In this document: piece by piece, positions 1-12,118 of the stretch | Numbering within the stretch: position 1 is the stretch's first letter | Layout: each line of letters begins with the position of its first letter | Source of the DNA: Paramecium tetraurelia | Lineage: Eukaryota > Ciliophora > Oligohymenophorea > Peniculida > Parameciidae | Direction of reading: 5' to 3' | NCBI RefSeq assembly: GCF_000165425.1 | Contig: NW_001798964.1 | Span: 234,223-298,222, forward strand | DNA: 64,000 bases | Notes under the pieces: model-generated | What the model saw: only the letters and a program-made list of their open reading frames with translations | Told to the model about the DNA's origin: nothing | Database searches by the model: none | Program-made: the position numbers and the translations under genes

Positions 1-648
<648 letters not shown>

Positions 649-790
649 GTATTTTGAGGATAATAATATATTAAGATATATCCAAAATATTCATTAATTA
701 AGAGACTCATTATGCATATATATATATAATTATTTGAAATTGAGCAGATTTTTATTTTATGTTGAAGTTTGAGCGAAATAAAACAATAAA

Positions 791-1384
791 TCAACAACAT
801 AGAGATTTTTTTTATTTTTCTTCTGGTCCTTATACTTGGAGAGTTATGATTGTCTTCTAATCAAGACTTTCCATCTTTTTTATTTTAGTCTTTGCCAAAG
901 TTCTAGCAACTCTTCGAAATAATTTATCTACATTATGTCCTGTCTTAGCTGAAGTTTGAATATATTTCATATGATTATTTTCTAGAAATGTCTAATCAAC
1001 CTCGAAATCACCCTTATCTTATTTATTTCCAACCAAAAATTTAACACAGTCCGAACTCAGATATTTATCAATTTCTTCCAACCATCTTTTCGCTCCTTCC
1101 AAAGTTTCGCTTTTTGACACATCAAAACAAATTAAGACTGCTTAAGCATTTCGATAGTAAATAGGGGCAATCTTTTTGAATTTCTCTTACCCAGCTGTAT
1201 CCCAAATCTCAAGCGTTATTTTAATATTTTTTCTCTCCACTACCTTTTTATAAAAGGCCAGTCCAATGGTGGGAGCCTATTGTTCTGAAAACGTGTCTTC
1301 TGAGTATCTTTTGAGTATGCTAGTTTTTCCAACATTAGAATCCCCCAGAAGGATTATCTTGAAAGTAAGAGACATTTCTTTCAT
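791..1384 (-). CDS. Rab5-like small GTPase
   Basis: Single-exon protein of 197 residues. All nucleotide-binding motifs are intact: P-loop GDSNVGKTS near residue 15, switch II WDTAGQEKF, NKxD as GNKQD, and the TSAKTG loop. The C-terminus ends in CC, the double-cysteine geranylgeranylation signal, so it should be a membrane-attached vesicle-traffic switch. The stretch [11 protein letters not shown] and the [11 protein letters not shown] motif resemble the Rab5/21/22 endosomal group more than secretory Rabs, but subclass assignment is by eye. Two candidate starts exist: Met at 1384 (MKEMSLTF) and Met at 1375 (MSLTF); both leave the core intact. The neighbouring gene starts 10 bp away, divergently transcribed, so the two share a very short promoter region. 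Confidence 0.93.
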
Positions 1385-1394
1385 TAATTAAAAT

Positions 1395-2456
1395 ATGCAA
1401 TAAGAGGAAAAAGAAACTAAAAAAAAAGCAACTTAAAAAATTGAGTATCTATTTGTACTATTCATATCATTAATAAGCCTGGTATGTATAATGATGAATA
1501 TTTGGGAATTTATTAAGCTAAAAAGAATAAGTATAAGAAGATATAATATAAAATTCCATCAACAGTGATAGATGATTATGATAGGAAAATCTGTAGGTTC
1601 GAAGATAAGTTAACTAAGGTAGCTATGGAGAGACAAAGTTTGATAAGGTATTATTGTTACTACTTCGAGAGAATAGTCCAGGACCCCAAACAAGAAGGAG
1701 ATTTTGAATAAAATAATCAACCAAATCTAGACGCATTTGTTGTAGAAGGAAAGAGAACTTTTTGAAAAATCACATTGTGATACTCCTGTGGCTTAGCTTG
1801 AAAAGAAAAAGTCATAATTTTTTTAGGCAAAATAACATTTATAATTATTGGAAACTATGGGATTTAAACTTGTGGAATAGGGAACCAATAGGATGAATAC
1901 AATTAATCCCAAGCAAGTACATTCTTAACCTTGCACTCCCAAAAAATCACAACCAAGATCTTAATCCATTCAAAATGTTGAATCTCAATTAAAGGAAGAT
2001 AACAAAAATCAATCAAGTGAAAGAATCGAAAGAATTTAAAGCAAGGTAAACTAGCAAATGGCACGTTTAGGATTAAAAAGTCTAAACATATCTCCTGACT
2101 CAATTCCAACTCAAAGGAAACCACAAAAGCAAATAAAAAGAACAAAAAGTCAATCTCCCATTAAATCAGAAATAAGTTAACCTATACATTAGAACTTCGA
2201 TTCAATTGCTAAAAAACCTTAAGTTTCTCTATTTAAGAAATTTCAATTGAAATTGGATCAAGAATTATAAAAGCCCTAGGATATTAAAGGAGTGATTAAT
2301 TACTGTAACACTGAAAGATTGGATCTAAAGAATTTGACAAAGGACATTTAAAAAAAGAAAAGAGTTTAATTTAGAAAATTTAGAATTATTCAAAAAGAAT
2401 TGTCCACAGTGGGAGAACTAGGATTTGAAGGACTCAAAAATAAATATTTTTAATGA
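1395..2456 (+). CDS. Uncharacterised charged coiled-coil protein
   Basis: No family recognised. The frame is open for about 330 codons if two introns are removed: a probable 23-nt intron at 1455-1477 and a probable 34-nt intron at 1648-1681. The second ends in CAG rather than the usual TAG and is the least certain element. A shorter model would start at Met 1484. The N-terminal third is Lys/Tyr-rich (GMYNDEYLGIYQAKKNK), the middle has a short predicted coiled coil around residues 85-125, then comes a Ser/Pro/Gln-rich linker with RTKSQSP-like phosphosite motifs, and a basic C-terminal helix region ends at GLKNKYFQ. Low-complexity linkers around short conserved blocks are typical of ciliate cytoskeletal proteins, but that is only an impression. 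Confidence 0.6.
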
Positions 2457-2541
2457 TGAATAAAGCAATATAAGTATATAAATTATCCTAATCCAGTTTA
2501 GTTTAGACTTATGTTTTTATTACTTTTTAATAAGTATAAAA

Positions 2542-3003
2542 TCAATAGAAAAATGATTAGTTAAATTCTTTTTATTTTTAACTTAAACTACGCAAACCTC
2601 CTAGATTAATAAAGTATTGTTTCGTTTTATTCCATTCTTTATCAAAATGGTTTTTAGAATAATAGGATTTTTTATTACTTATTTTTGACAAAAGTATTTG
2701 GTTTTCTCTTCTGATTTGTTATTATTCACTTTTCTTTCTACATTCAAAACTGGAAACACGCTTTGGTCTCCTCACTCTACTGGTTTCACTCTTCATAATG
2801 TTAGTAATTTTCTCCAACAACAATCTATTATCTTTCTCAATTTATGTATATCTGTCTTCTAAAAGACGAATTTTTTTCATATTGGGAACTTTATCCACTG
2901 TAGGATTTATCTGTATCAAAGGCTAGACCTATTACAATCTGCTGAATCCATCCAAAATGTCCTTTTCCTACTGAACTCGAATATGGGGTTTAGGTCGATG
3001 CAT
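2542..3003 (-). CDS. CFAP97 (Hemingway)-like ciliary protein
   Basis: Intronless protein of 153 residues. The C-terminal half matches the CFAP97/Hemingway domain: a helix with DNRLLLEKI, then QIRRENQILLSKI, followed by KKSYYSKNHFDKEWNKTKQY, which is the family's conserved order of a charged coiled coil, a Ser/Tyr turn and a Trp-containing helix. CFAP97-family proteins are associated with cilia and flagella (for example Drosophila Hemingway). The N-terminal 40 residues (MHRPKPHIRV...) also fit, since short family members begin with a similar His/Pro-rich segment. It is compact, about the size of the short CFAP97D proteins. Assignment rests on reading the domain, not on a search. Confidence 0.75.
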
Positions 3004-3231
3004 TTATAATACACAGTGATTTAATTAAATTAATCAGTTAATTATTATGCGATTATTGCATCTCAAATGTATGAATAGTCATGTTTCTCTTATCTAGAAT
3101 AAAGAATTGCATCTAGATTTTGTAATTTATATATTTTAAATACCATCCACATATCAAAAAGACAAAATAATTATTATTATACTTTTGGTATTTTATAATA
3201 TCACAATGTTTAAGAATTCATAAGGGACGTC

Positions 3232-3612
3232 TCATTGCATTATGCTGACTGGAATTTCCTCCTATCTTATATAAAATGAATTCATTTACAACAACTCTAA
3301 TTCATCATTACTCTCTTCCATATGATAAAACTAACTTTGCAAATAGGACAGATTTTGAATCAATAGATTGTGATTTGTTAGCACTCCCAATACTGGAGCC
3401 GCAATAAAGAATTTCTGTAATTATTTCTAAAAGATTGGCTGTCTAAACAAATTTGTTGCAATTCTTTAAAACATAAATATTAATAATGGTTTAATTTTTG
3501 TTAACGAATTTGTAACATTCTGCAGAACTATAGGAATCTTAGATAAATAATATGTATTGAAATTACCTTGGATGATTTTTGCTAATGTTCCTCTATACCT
3601 AGTAACCTTATT
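3232..3612 (-). CDS. Possible exon of an uncharacterised gene
   Basis: A frame open for about 127 codons ends with TGA at 3232-3234. It encodes a hydrophobic/amphipathic stretch (IVLQNVTNSLTKIKPLL, then RIATNLFRQPIF) and an acidic end (EESNDELELLQ). There is no initiating Met at the 5' end of the frame, and upstream sequence to about 3800 has several TGA codons in every frame, so a complete gene could not be built. An alternative frame over the same bases contains a CPIC pair. It may be the last exon of a gene with unresolved introns, or a decaying copy. Confidence 0.3.
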
Positions 3613-3936
3613 TCAGTAATCATTCATTCTAATTATCAAAAAAAGTCTTTATGGTTTGCAATCAAATAATCAAATAACTTTTTTCCAAAGAGTGTCAAGT
3701 AGTTCATTGTAAGGAGTAAGAATGGTCAATTCATCCTTAGCAGTCTAAATAGGAGCATATGTCGATATAAATCCAAAATAAAATATAACAATTCATACCT
3801 ATGGATAATCATTAACCTTAAGGAGAATTCACAATCGAATGAAAATATATTAAATACCAAATGAATCAATTCCTAGATAGAACTGCTCCTGTTTATAATA
3901 AATTTAGATTAATTCAAAAATGAAGCATAAATTAGT

Positions 3937-4770
3937 ATGGAAATCAAACCAAAAAGCGAATTTAAATTATTCACTTTCTAAAATATATTGTTTGTTAAAT
4001 TTGGAAGGGATTTTTGGAATGAGTCTTTATAAAGATTATTGAATTAGCAAGCGGAAGAAGATTTAAACTTTCAAATTGAAAATAAAATAATTTACAAATT
4101 AAATGACTGCAGTGCTTATCAATTTCTAATTAAGAAATATTTGATATTCACTTTTTACTAAAAATCAATTCTTGATATGGTTATGGATAGGCTTAACTTG
4201 ATAAAGATTAGCTCCATAAACTACTATATCTCTAATTTAAAAGGCTCTGAGTATATCATGAAAGTATTTTATAGACAGTATTATAAATTATCAACCCTTA
4301 AACACTCTTCAAAAGTTAAGCTTAAAATCCTAATTTATTTTTCATTTCAAAACAATCTATTAATATTCTAGAACTATCAATAATTGAATAACCGACATAA
4401 TAGAATTGAGGAGATAAAAAATTTTAAAGAAAAATTTTCATTTTAAGCATTCATTCAAACCTGCTTTCTTTATTGCTAATTTTCCAATATATCGGTGATT
4501 ACAATAGATTTATTGTTATTATACTCAATGCTATATAATGCAATTGAAATAAAACGAATTATTTTATACCGTTTTGGCTACTTAAAATTATTATTCTACA
4601 TACATAACATTGAATTAATTATTCACATAAATTTAAATACTTATCAATAATAATAGAATATGATTGATAGGATAAGTTTGAATATACTAAAGAGTAGATA
4701 TATGATTAATGAAAAATAGATCCTAGGAGCCGTTCAAAGAAGACTCAAGTTTTTAATGGCGGAAGAATGA
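3937..4770 (+). CDS. Uncharacterised protein, 277 aa
   Basis: A single open frame of 278 codons with no TGA, which is unlikely by chance at this base composition even with one stop codon. It starts at Met 3937; the frame is closed upstream by TGA at 3862. The product is rich in Ile, Leu, Tyr, Phe and Asn, with an acidic block (QQAEEDLNFQIENK) near residue 45 and a hydrophobic run around VITIDLLLLYSMLYNAIEI that could be one membrane segment. No family was recognised. The very high AT content makes it hard to exclude a chance frame, so confidence is moderate. Confidence 0.45.
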
Positions 4771-4840
4771 TCATTACTGAAATTAATTTTAATAATTGCT
4801 ATATAAAAAATATTCTTATATTGAACTCTAATTAGCCAAT

Positions 4841-5257
4841 ATGATTTCATCGATGCCAATAACACTTGATCAAATTTATGGAGTGAATTTTAAGAGGGTG
4901 CCCATATTATATGGTGAAATGGAAGGAACTAATCCAATGCCAATCAACGAAACAGATGAAGACTAATATTCAGAAAAGAATTCTAGACAGTAACAAAAGC
5001 GGTCGTTACCTCCGCTATAGAAAGTAGATATCAGAGTTGTAGGAGAGAAACAGAAGAAAAAATAGAATATTCATCGCTCACCAGTTATATCTTCCCAATT
5101 TGAATAACATATTGGGTTTAGGAATACTTTTTATAGATATAATAAAGTCAATTTGGAATCCAGATGGAGAGTCGAAGAGATTAAAAATAAAGAGTAGGGG
5201 TTGTTCACAAAATATGCCTAACGATTCAATGTTCCTAAATCATAAATTTGGAATTGA
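4841..5257 (+). CDS. Small uncharacterised basic protein, 138 aa
   Basis: Intronless frame from Met 4841 to TGA 5255-5257. The N-terminus has a hydrophobic-acidic segment (ITLDQIYGVNFKRVPILYGE), the middle is strongly basic (KKKQNIHRSP), and the end is aromatic and charged (RNTFYRYNKVNLESRWRVEE). TAA and TAG glutamines are spread evenly, as in the real genes around it. No domain recognised. A second Met four codons in (MPITLDQ) could also be the start. Confidence 0.55.
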
Positions 5258-5437
5258 ATTTTATTTTGAATATGTCTCCTTTTGATTATTTATCATTCAA
5301 TTTTATTGTTGGTTTTCAATTGGTCGTACAATCCATTTGAGTTGTATACAATCTCAACAACTCAGGAGTGCTTCAATTAATTAGATGCAATTAAACTAGC
5401 AAATTTTAAATTACAAATCTTATATATAAATTATAAA

Positions 5438-5872
5438 ATGGATGAAGCTATCTATATCAAATAGTTTATTCTAAATGAGGAATTAGATGAGTATAATTAA
5501 GAATATCATTTTAGATTGCCATCACACCATGATGAAGAGGAATCTTTAGAGCATTTATACTATTCCATGATGTAATGGCAATCAACTTATGATTAGAATG
5601 ATTCCAATAAAAATCTAGCTTAGAAAAGGAGGATCAATGATATGAGGTATTAACAACTATATGTTTGTATCTTCTCTAGATTCTCAGATCTGGAAGATTA
5701 GAGAATTTTAGAATTGGTTATTTAACTAGGTCCCAACTTCAATAAAATAGTAAAGTATTTCCCAGGGAAAACGATGAATATGATCAAGAATAGATATTAT
5801 AAGAAGTTAAGATTCAACAAGGAATACTATTTGGGTGATAAATAGAAGAGTAAAACAAAAAAGAACAAATGA
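5438..5872 (+). CDS. Small Myb/SANT-domain protein
   Basis: 133-residue protein with one intron (5647-5679, 33 nt). The second exon encodes a Myb/SANT-like helix-turn-helix: FSDLEDQRILELVIQLGPN, then FNKIVKYFPGKTMNMIKNRY with the spaced bulky residues and the typical third-helix ending NRYYKKLR. Usual SANT tryptophans are replaced by Phe/Leu, which is common in ciliates. The C-terminus is a Lys-rich tail likely to act as nuclear import signal and DNA contact. The N-terminus is acidic (NEELDEYNQEYHF, HDEEESLEHL) and might be an activation or interaction region. Probably a transcription factor or chromatin protein; the target cannot be told from sequence. Confidence 0.75.
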
Positions 5873-6271
5873 AAGAGTCTCCATACCTACTAATATAAAC
5901 AAATACTTTATTAATTTATATTTATTTAAAATTATAAATTTTAATACATAATCACTAAGGTGGAATTAAATTATTAGAACGAATGGAATCTTTAAAACAT
6001 ATTAATGTAATAAACCAAATAAAATTGTTAAAAAGATAAGTAATTTTAATTATCAATTTAATAAATTAACTTAAGTTGGGTTACATTCTCTTGAAGATTC
6101 ATGAAATCCATTGATTACTCATCTTTTTGGAATAACGAATTATATTTATTATTATGTAATTTAAATTGCCAATACAATTAAGGGTGTGAATATATCTCTT
6201 TATTCCATAAATATGTTCTAAATTGTCAAATATTTATTGAACAATTATTTTAGAATATTTAATTATAAATT

Positions 6272-9042
6272 ATGTCATCGGATTAAAAGAAATAGAAAAA
6301 AGAGAAAATAAAAATATAACCAAACTAAAATGTGAATATCGAGGATTACATTGTGAATAATACTCATAGTAATTTTTAAGAGTTTTTCGATTATAAGAAA
6401 GAATTATGTGGATTGCCCACTTACATCACAATGAATAATGATTTAGTGTTTGTTGGGATGGAATACTCTTACATTTATGTTTTCTAATAAGTAATTATTG
6501 AGTGAGCATTTAGGATAATGATTTTAAATAAGGCTATAAAATACTCGGAAAGGATACTCAAATATATAGAGGTTAAGTGAAAATGATATAAATTTCTAAT
6601 GATAACTAATTATTATTAGTGACATATTCCAACAATGAGTTTGTGATCTTTAGTTTGAAAGTAAAATCGTTATCTAATTTATACACAAGTCCTTCAAAGA
6701 AGTCCTACAACACAGATACTAACATCTAAAATATGCCTATATGGTGCCTTTATCCATTAATTCAGACCACTTGCTCTAATTAAGGAAGGAATAGTATTAT
6801 GAAATTATGATTCATTTGGAAAACAATTATTTATTGAAGGTTCCCTTGGAAATAAATATCAATACATTAGAGCAGAAAATAGGGATTCCTATTTATAAAT
6901 TTGGCGAACCTTGTGAAAGATAGAAAGTAAAGGAGAATAGACATGCTGTATAACTTTAGCTTATTTTTTTAGAAAGTTATTGAAAACGATTATGTGACAC
7001 CTCAATCATCAATAATTCAAGATGTATCCATTATGGACTCGTGCTATGAAGAGTTTATCTAATGCATGGATGATAGAGAGAGTACTGCTTCATATGGCAG
7101 TCAATTGGATCAGTCTCCAACCAAAAAGAGGAAAAACAATTTTTTGAAATAAATATTTTCAAATAGTACTAATTCAAAATAGGAATAACCAGAAGAGACA
7201 AACGAATATGTAATTAGTACACAGTTTGTAAGATATTGAATAATATTATTTCAGTACTTGATGGCTGTAGGATTCGTAAATAAAATTCAAGTAGTAAAAA
7301 TATTTTTTGGTAATAAATTAAATGAGGAGCAATCAAAAATCTAGTTATTATTGAATTTTTAAAGACCTGATGCTTAGATCTATAATATCGTTTTTAATTA
7401 GCCACAAGCTATCGAAGAATAACAAACTAGATGCTCATGTGCTTGGGGATTAGGAAGTTTTAAGGAAACCAATAAGAGATATGTATTGTTAATTATCAAT
7501 TGGGGATGCAGAGAATATTATGCATTTAAAGTGATGTCTAGTGATTACAAAATACAAGTCATTCAAGGAGGCCACTTTTATAACTCAGTTGATTTAACAT
7601 AATTGAGAGAATTTCCAATGGTATGTAATTTCATTACGAATTCTGTGTTTTTTTCTGTTCTTCATAATAAATAAAATTAGACAGTAATGAAATTATTGAC
7701 AACCTCCCAATTTGAATTTGGTGTGCCATTCACTCTTGGACAAATTGAGAAACATTTCAATTAGGAGAAACACATCTAAACATTGCAGAGTGGTCAATAC
7801 AATCCAAAGTTTTATACTTTCATTAGAGAAAATAAGCAGGAAGTAATTATTAGTCAAAACGTGATGGACTCAATTAATGACGGTTATCAAAAATCAAATG
7901 ATATAGTTTTGAATTTTAAGTAATTGCATCCTAATTGTAAGATTTCTGCTTAAATTTAGTATAAATTATTTATAAAAATGAACAGTGCTATATTTTGAAT
8001 GGAACAGAATTGCTATCTATTCGACTGAAGAAATGGGATGAATTATTATATGAATAGAGTGATAACAATGAATGGGAGAAGTGTTTTTAGACTGCAGTTG
8101 ATATACACAGAGGTTATTTGACTTTGTTATGCAATATTCCTGAGAATGACGTCCAAAGACATTTCTGTATTAAAGAGACATGCTGTAAATTAGGATTGTA
8201 ATATATGTTGTCACAATTACCAAATAAATAATTGAAAAATAGCTAATCAGTCTTAACTATCATGCATTTCCTCATAAGGACTTAAAATGAGGAATATCTA
8301 TTTGAATCAATTGAAGATCTCATGGTTGGATGTGGTTATAGAAATGTGTTTTATGACTATCTTCGAGACTTACTATAATAACATCAAGTTAACATTCCAT
8401 ATTAGCACTAATTGAAAGTTCTGAAAATGTTCACTGAAATGGATGATAAGGAAACTTGTACTAAATTAATAATGTCAATTTAAAATATATAGCGTTATGA
8501 TCCAAAAGGATTAATAGATTTTTGTTTAGAAAAGGATCTGATTGAACCTATGATGTACATTTGCTCTTAAATTAATGACTTCCTGACTCCTTATTTAAGG
8601 ATTATTACACTACTTAGTATTCTATCAAGTAAGAATACTTTGACCGAAGAAGAAAACAAGAGCATCACTACTTTAAGTTTAGATTAATGCAAGATCTGTC
8701 TCTTTAGGTATTCTTATTAAATAAATAAGTTTCTTATCTTTCTGTTTCACTGGACAAAACCAATCTAATCCTGAGTCATTCTTCACTGATCGTTAGTTCA
8801 AAGCAATGTTTAAGGATTTATTCGAATACCTATTTGATCTTGAAAACATATAAAAACTGTTTGAAATAGATTACATCAAAACATTGGAAGTATTTCTGTA
8901 AGTCTTTTCAGAAAGGATTCAAGATAGTTTTAAGCAATTCATAAATGAAGGTAAGGAAATTAACATAGAATTATCAAACACCTTAGTAAATGGCTTCTTG
9001 CCTGAAATATTAAGTATTATATCAATTAACAATAGATATTGA
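6272..9042 (+). CDS. Vps8-like CORVET tethering subunit
   Basis: Predicted 873 residues after removing six introns (6491-6513, 6661-6689, 6948-6972, 7228-7254, 7937-7959, 8708-8729), which together restore one frame. The first half is a degenerate beta-propeller: GLPTYITMNNDLVFVGMEYS resembles the first Vps8 blade and KMIQISNDNQLLLVTYSNNE another. The second half is an alpha-solenoid with the Vps8-like passage LLSIRLKKWDELL..TAVDIHRG and KGLIDFCLEKDLIEPMMYI..NDFLTPYLRII. Vps8 is the membrane-fusion tether of early endosomes; ciliate paralogues are also known to serve secretory-granule biogenesis. An upstream in-frame Met at 6101 would add 57 residues. The C-terminal region found in long Vps8 proteins (RING finger) is not seen. 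Vps41 or another solenoid-propeller protein is the main alternative. Confidence 0.65.
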
Positions 9043-9094
9043 ATAAACCGATCATCACTTAAGGATTTTGTCAAAAATTTATGTTTTGATTAAA

Positions 9095-9856
9095 ATGGCT
9101 GAATAAAAGTATTACGTCAAGTTAAATAATGCAAAAGTGATAGAAGAGTATATGCAGTATTCTAGTGCATTTTCAGCAAATGTTTTTGCTATCTGTCCAT
9201 TTTACTTCAATATTAATCACATTATGCTTAACCTTATAAATTATATGGATGCCCTTAGATCATAGTAAACCACCTTATTCGATATAACTTGGATTTTGAG
9301 AGGCAGAGTTTAAAAAGATTTACCAGCTGAATTAGTGAAGAATGAATTCTTGCATAAGGTGATGCTGAAAGTTGAGAAGTAATTTGATGGATAATATAAA
9401 TTGCTAGAAGAATTACGGTTAAAGGCATAAGAGACTAATTGGTATGATTTGAATGTAATTAATAGGATTTGGATGGAAGCATTTTGTTTAATAAAAATGA
9501 AACGAGTGCCTGAAGCATTATATTTATATCTAAGACATCCTGATCCATTGTTATCTGAACGTGTGTTTACAGCCTTAGCAGTTCAATTAAGATCAAAACA
9601 ACAAGATGAATTTGTTCAAGATTGGATTTATAAGAATTTGGCTTTGCTTGCTGCTGAAAACTCGCATAAACTATTTTAGTTGCTTTATACATATAAGAAA
9701 GATGACTTATAGGAAGTGTTCAAAGAGCTGAAATAAGTGGGAGTGGTGTAAGTAGATCAAAAAATAAAAAACTAACATCAAATGGATCTCTTAGGTGGAT
9801 TTGTGGAATATCTGAAACCAAGAATGTAGATAGATGAGCATCTACTTAAGATTTGA
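9095..9856 (+). CDS. Uncharacterised alpha-helical protein, 253 aa
   Basis: Intronless frame beginning at Met 9095, only 52 bp after the stop of the Vps8-like gene and on the same strand. The protein is alpha-helical and highly conserved-looking: KVIEEYMQYSSAFSANVFAI, LFDITWILRGRVQKDLPAE, RIWMEAFCLIKMKRVPEALY and YLRHPDPLLSERVFTALAVQ, the last two resembling alpha-solenoid hairpins. No family name can be given. The spacing invites the idea that it is the missing C-terminal part of the Vps8-like protein, but it has its own start and the upstream frame ends in TGA, so it is listed separately. Confidence 0.75.
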
Positions 9857-9911
9857 AAGATAAATTATTTGTATATGCATTCCGATAAATAATTATATAT
9901 TTATTTGATCA

Positions 9912-10206
9912 TCATTCTTGATCTCCTTCCTATTAACCATCTCCTCCATCTCCTTGTTTTTAACCATCTCCATCATCGCCTTATTGTTAGCCATCATCAC
10001 CTTATTGCTAACCATCATCTCCTTGTTATTAACCATCGTCTCCCTATTATTGACCATCGTCTCCATCTTATTATCCACCATCTTGATCTCCTTCTCCTTC
10101 GCCTTCACCTTCACCTTTTCCTTAATCCTATTGATCTTGTTGTTATCCTCCATCTCCTTATTGTTACTACTTATCATCATCTTTGGGTGATTATTTCTTC
10201 TCTTCT
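9912..10206 (-). repeat. Gly/Asp/Gln repeat tail of the dynein intermediate chain
   Basis: The last exon of the dynein intermediate chain is made of imperfect repeats built on GDDGQQQ and GEGEGEGEGD. The DNA repeats as a degenerate 9-21 bp purine-rich unit on the minus strand (GATGATGG plus a Gln triplet). Gln codons in it mix TAA, TAG and CAA. The region is open in several frames, which produces spurious frames on both strands. Confidence 0.85.
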
Positions 10207-12062
10207 CTAAAAAGTATATTTAATTTATTTACTTCTTTTGAGTTTTGGGACTGAACTCTGACAAATCATTTAATTTAGCTTCTTCATCCTTTTTAACAAT
10301 TTGACTAAATTATTACTCAGCCTCAGCAATTAATTCGGCCTTTCTTTGTTCCCATTTTTATTAGGCTGCCTTATTATCTTTAGGAACAACTTTCTTCATC
10401 AAATCTTGTTATTTTTTGATGGCTTCCAAGTTCTTTTCTTTTCTCGATTCTCTATCGAACATTTCATTCATCACATCCTTCTCTCTAAATTGTAATTAAT
10501 ACAATGAATCACATAATTCTAATAAAGTAACTGTACCATCCTAATCACCAATAGCTACCAATTTTCCAGCATTATGATGAGCACCACCATTAGAATTTAT
10601 CTTTATACAGGTAAGGGCTGTCTCACTTACCTTGTGACTGAATGCAATTTCATTCTATCTATAGTAATAATCCCAAACATCCATCCAACCATCTTTTCTA
10701 GTTAAAAAGAACACTCCATTTCTAGTGGGGGACCAACAACCATCTGTTAAATAACTACCATGATATTTAGTTCTCATTATTGGTGTCTTGATATCCTCAA
10801 CCCAAATCTTAGCACTCCAATCTCCAACTGTTAAGAAGAATTTTGGATTTGGAGGACTTCTATTAATCGACATGACTGGACCCAAATGTCTTCCACTCTC
10901 CAATCCATATCTAGCTGTAATTTCCACAGCTTTCTTTGGTTTTTTGTTAGCAACCATTAGAGAACCCATCTCTGTACCAATTAAATATTTTGTTGGACCG
11001 GCTTCTGTGTTATATTCCAATACTGTTGCACCAATCAAAGGATCATTTGGATTAGATCCCTCGGTCACATTTAATGATTCAATAGGACCTTCATTCAATT
11101 TTCTAGTATCCCACCACAAGACACGACCATCAGTTGATGTTGTCACACATTCTGTACCAGTCTTGCTAAACAACCATTGAAAATGAGTGATTGGGTCATG
11201 ATGAGATTTTTCAACAGGTGATGTCATTACCGGTTATTTACCTCTCTTTACATCCCAAACAGCGACTAGACCGTTATAGCATCCACCACCAATTTGATCA
11301 GACAATTTTGGATTGTACATCAAATTGGTAATTGGGGAATTGGTTTCTAAGTGGAATTCAGGACTATTTGGATTTTGTAAATCCCAAACATATGATGATT
11401 TCATCATTCCTTCTGGCATTTGTTAGAATCTGCTTATTGCATAGGAAACAGCTGCCTTTATGGGGCCTTCTGGATGCCAAGATATTTCAGACACAGATCT
11501 TTTAATTCCATCTGTTTGTTAATCCCTACTTTTGTATCAACTAATACTTGAATAACATCAAAGTCTTGGTGCTTAGATTCTCAACTTGATGTTCACTTTC
11601 TTCGTCTAAGAAATACTCCTCGAACAAATCTATCTGGTTATTCTAAAGAATGCATTTCTCCACTGTATTGCTAAGCTCTTTAACTGCAACTGCAAATGCT
11701 GCATCTTTCTCGAACCTTCTTCTGTATTTATTTTGGTCTTGCTGCTCCATTGGGTCTATGCCTGCAGGCCACTAAAAACTGTTGCATAAATAAAAATACC
11801 CCTCCTTCTTTATGGTACATCACTTTGTCTCCTGTCGACACTCTCTCTGTGTTAACCTGTATTTTTTAAAACAAATGCTTACAGAATGCTCTGAGTATTC
11901 TGCTATATTATCCAAGTCAATGTGATTGGGATTTCTTTTCACATAGTTTGGAATGACAGCGACTGTCTTTGTGTAACCTGCTATTTTTATTTCACTCTCC
12001 TAAAAATTGCAAGGCTTCCCCAGATCTCTTCGTTTCCTTTGATATGTATAATAATCTGCCAT
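9912..12062 (-). CDS. DNAI2: Axonemal outer-arm dynein intermediate chain 2 (DNAI2/IC69 type)
   Basis: Predicted 682 residues after removal of four introns (three near the 5' end, one at 10207-10232). The N-terminus YYTYQRKRRDLGKP and the segment HKEGGWPAGIDP match the conserved DNAI2 N-terminal region, followed by the basic helix KYRRRFEKDAAF. WD repeats follow: SEISWHPEGPIKAAVSY, SSYVWDLQNPNSPEFHL, HDPITHFQWLFSKTGTECVT with WWDTRKL, and GDWSAKIWVEDIKTPI. DNAI2 forms the intermediate-chain pair that docks the outer dynein arm. After the WD propeller comes a charged helix (VMNEMFDRESRKEKNLEAIK, also usual in this family) and then a low-complexity tail that is not usual (separate entry). Paramecium has whole-genome duplicates, so an ohnolog is expected. 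Confidence 0.95.
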
Positions 12063-12118
12063 TTAATTATTAATAATAAGTAAAAGTAATTCAAAATTGC
12101 ATTATATACCTAATTAAT

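Noticed and set aside
7621-7680. 60-nt GT..AG segment in the Vps8-like gene considered as an intron
   Set aside because: It is a multiple of three without TGA, reads as propeller-like sequence (VCNFITNSVFFSVLH), and is twice the length of any other intron in the window.
9893-10210. Long open frames on both strands over the repeat region at about 10 kb
   Set aside because: They are shadows of the Gly/Asp/Gln repeat at the 3' end of the dynein intermediate chain; the repeat has no TGA in several frames.
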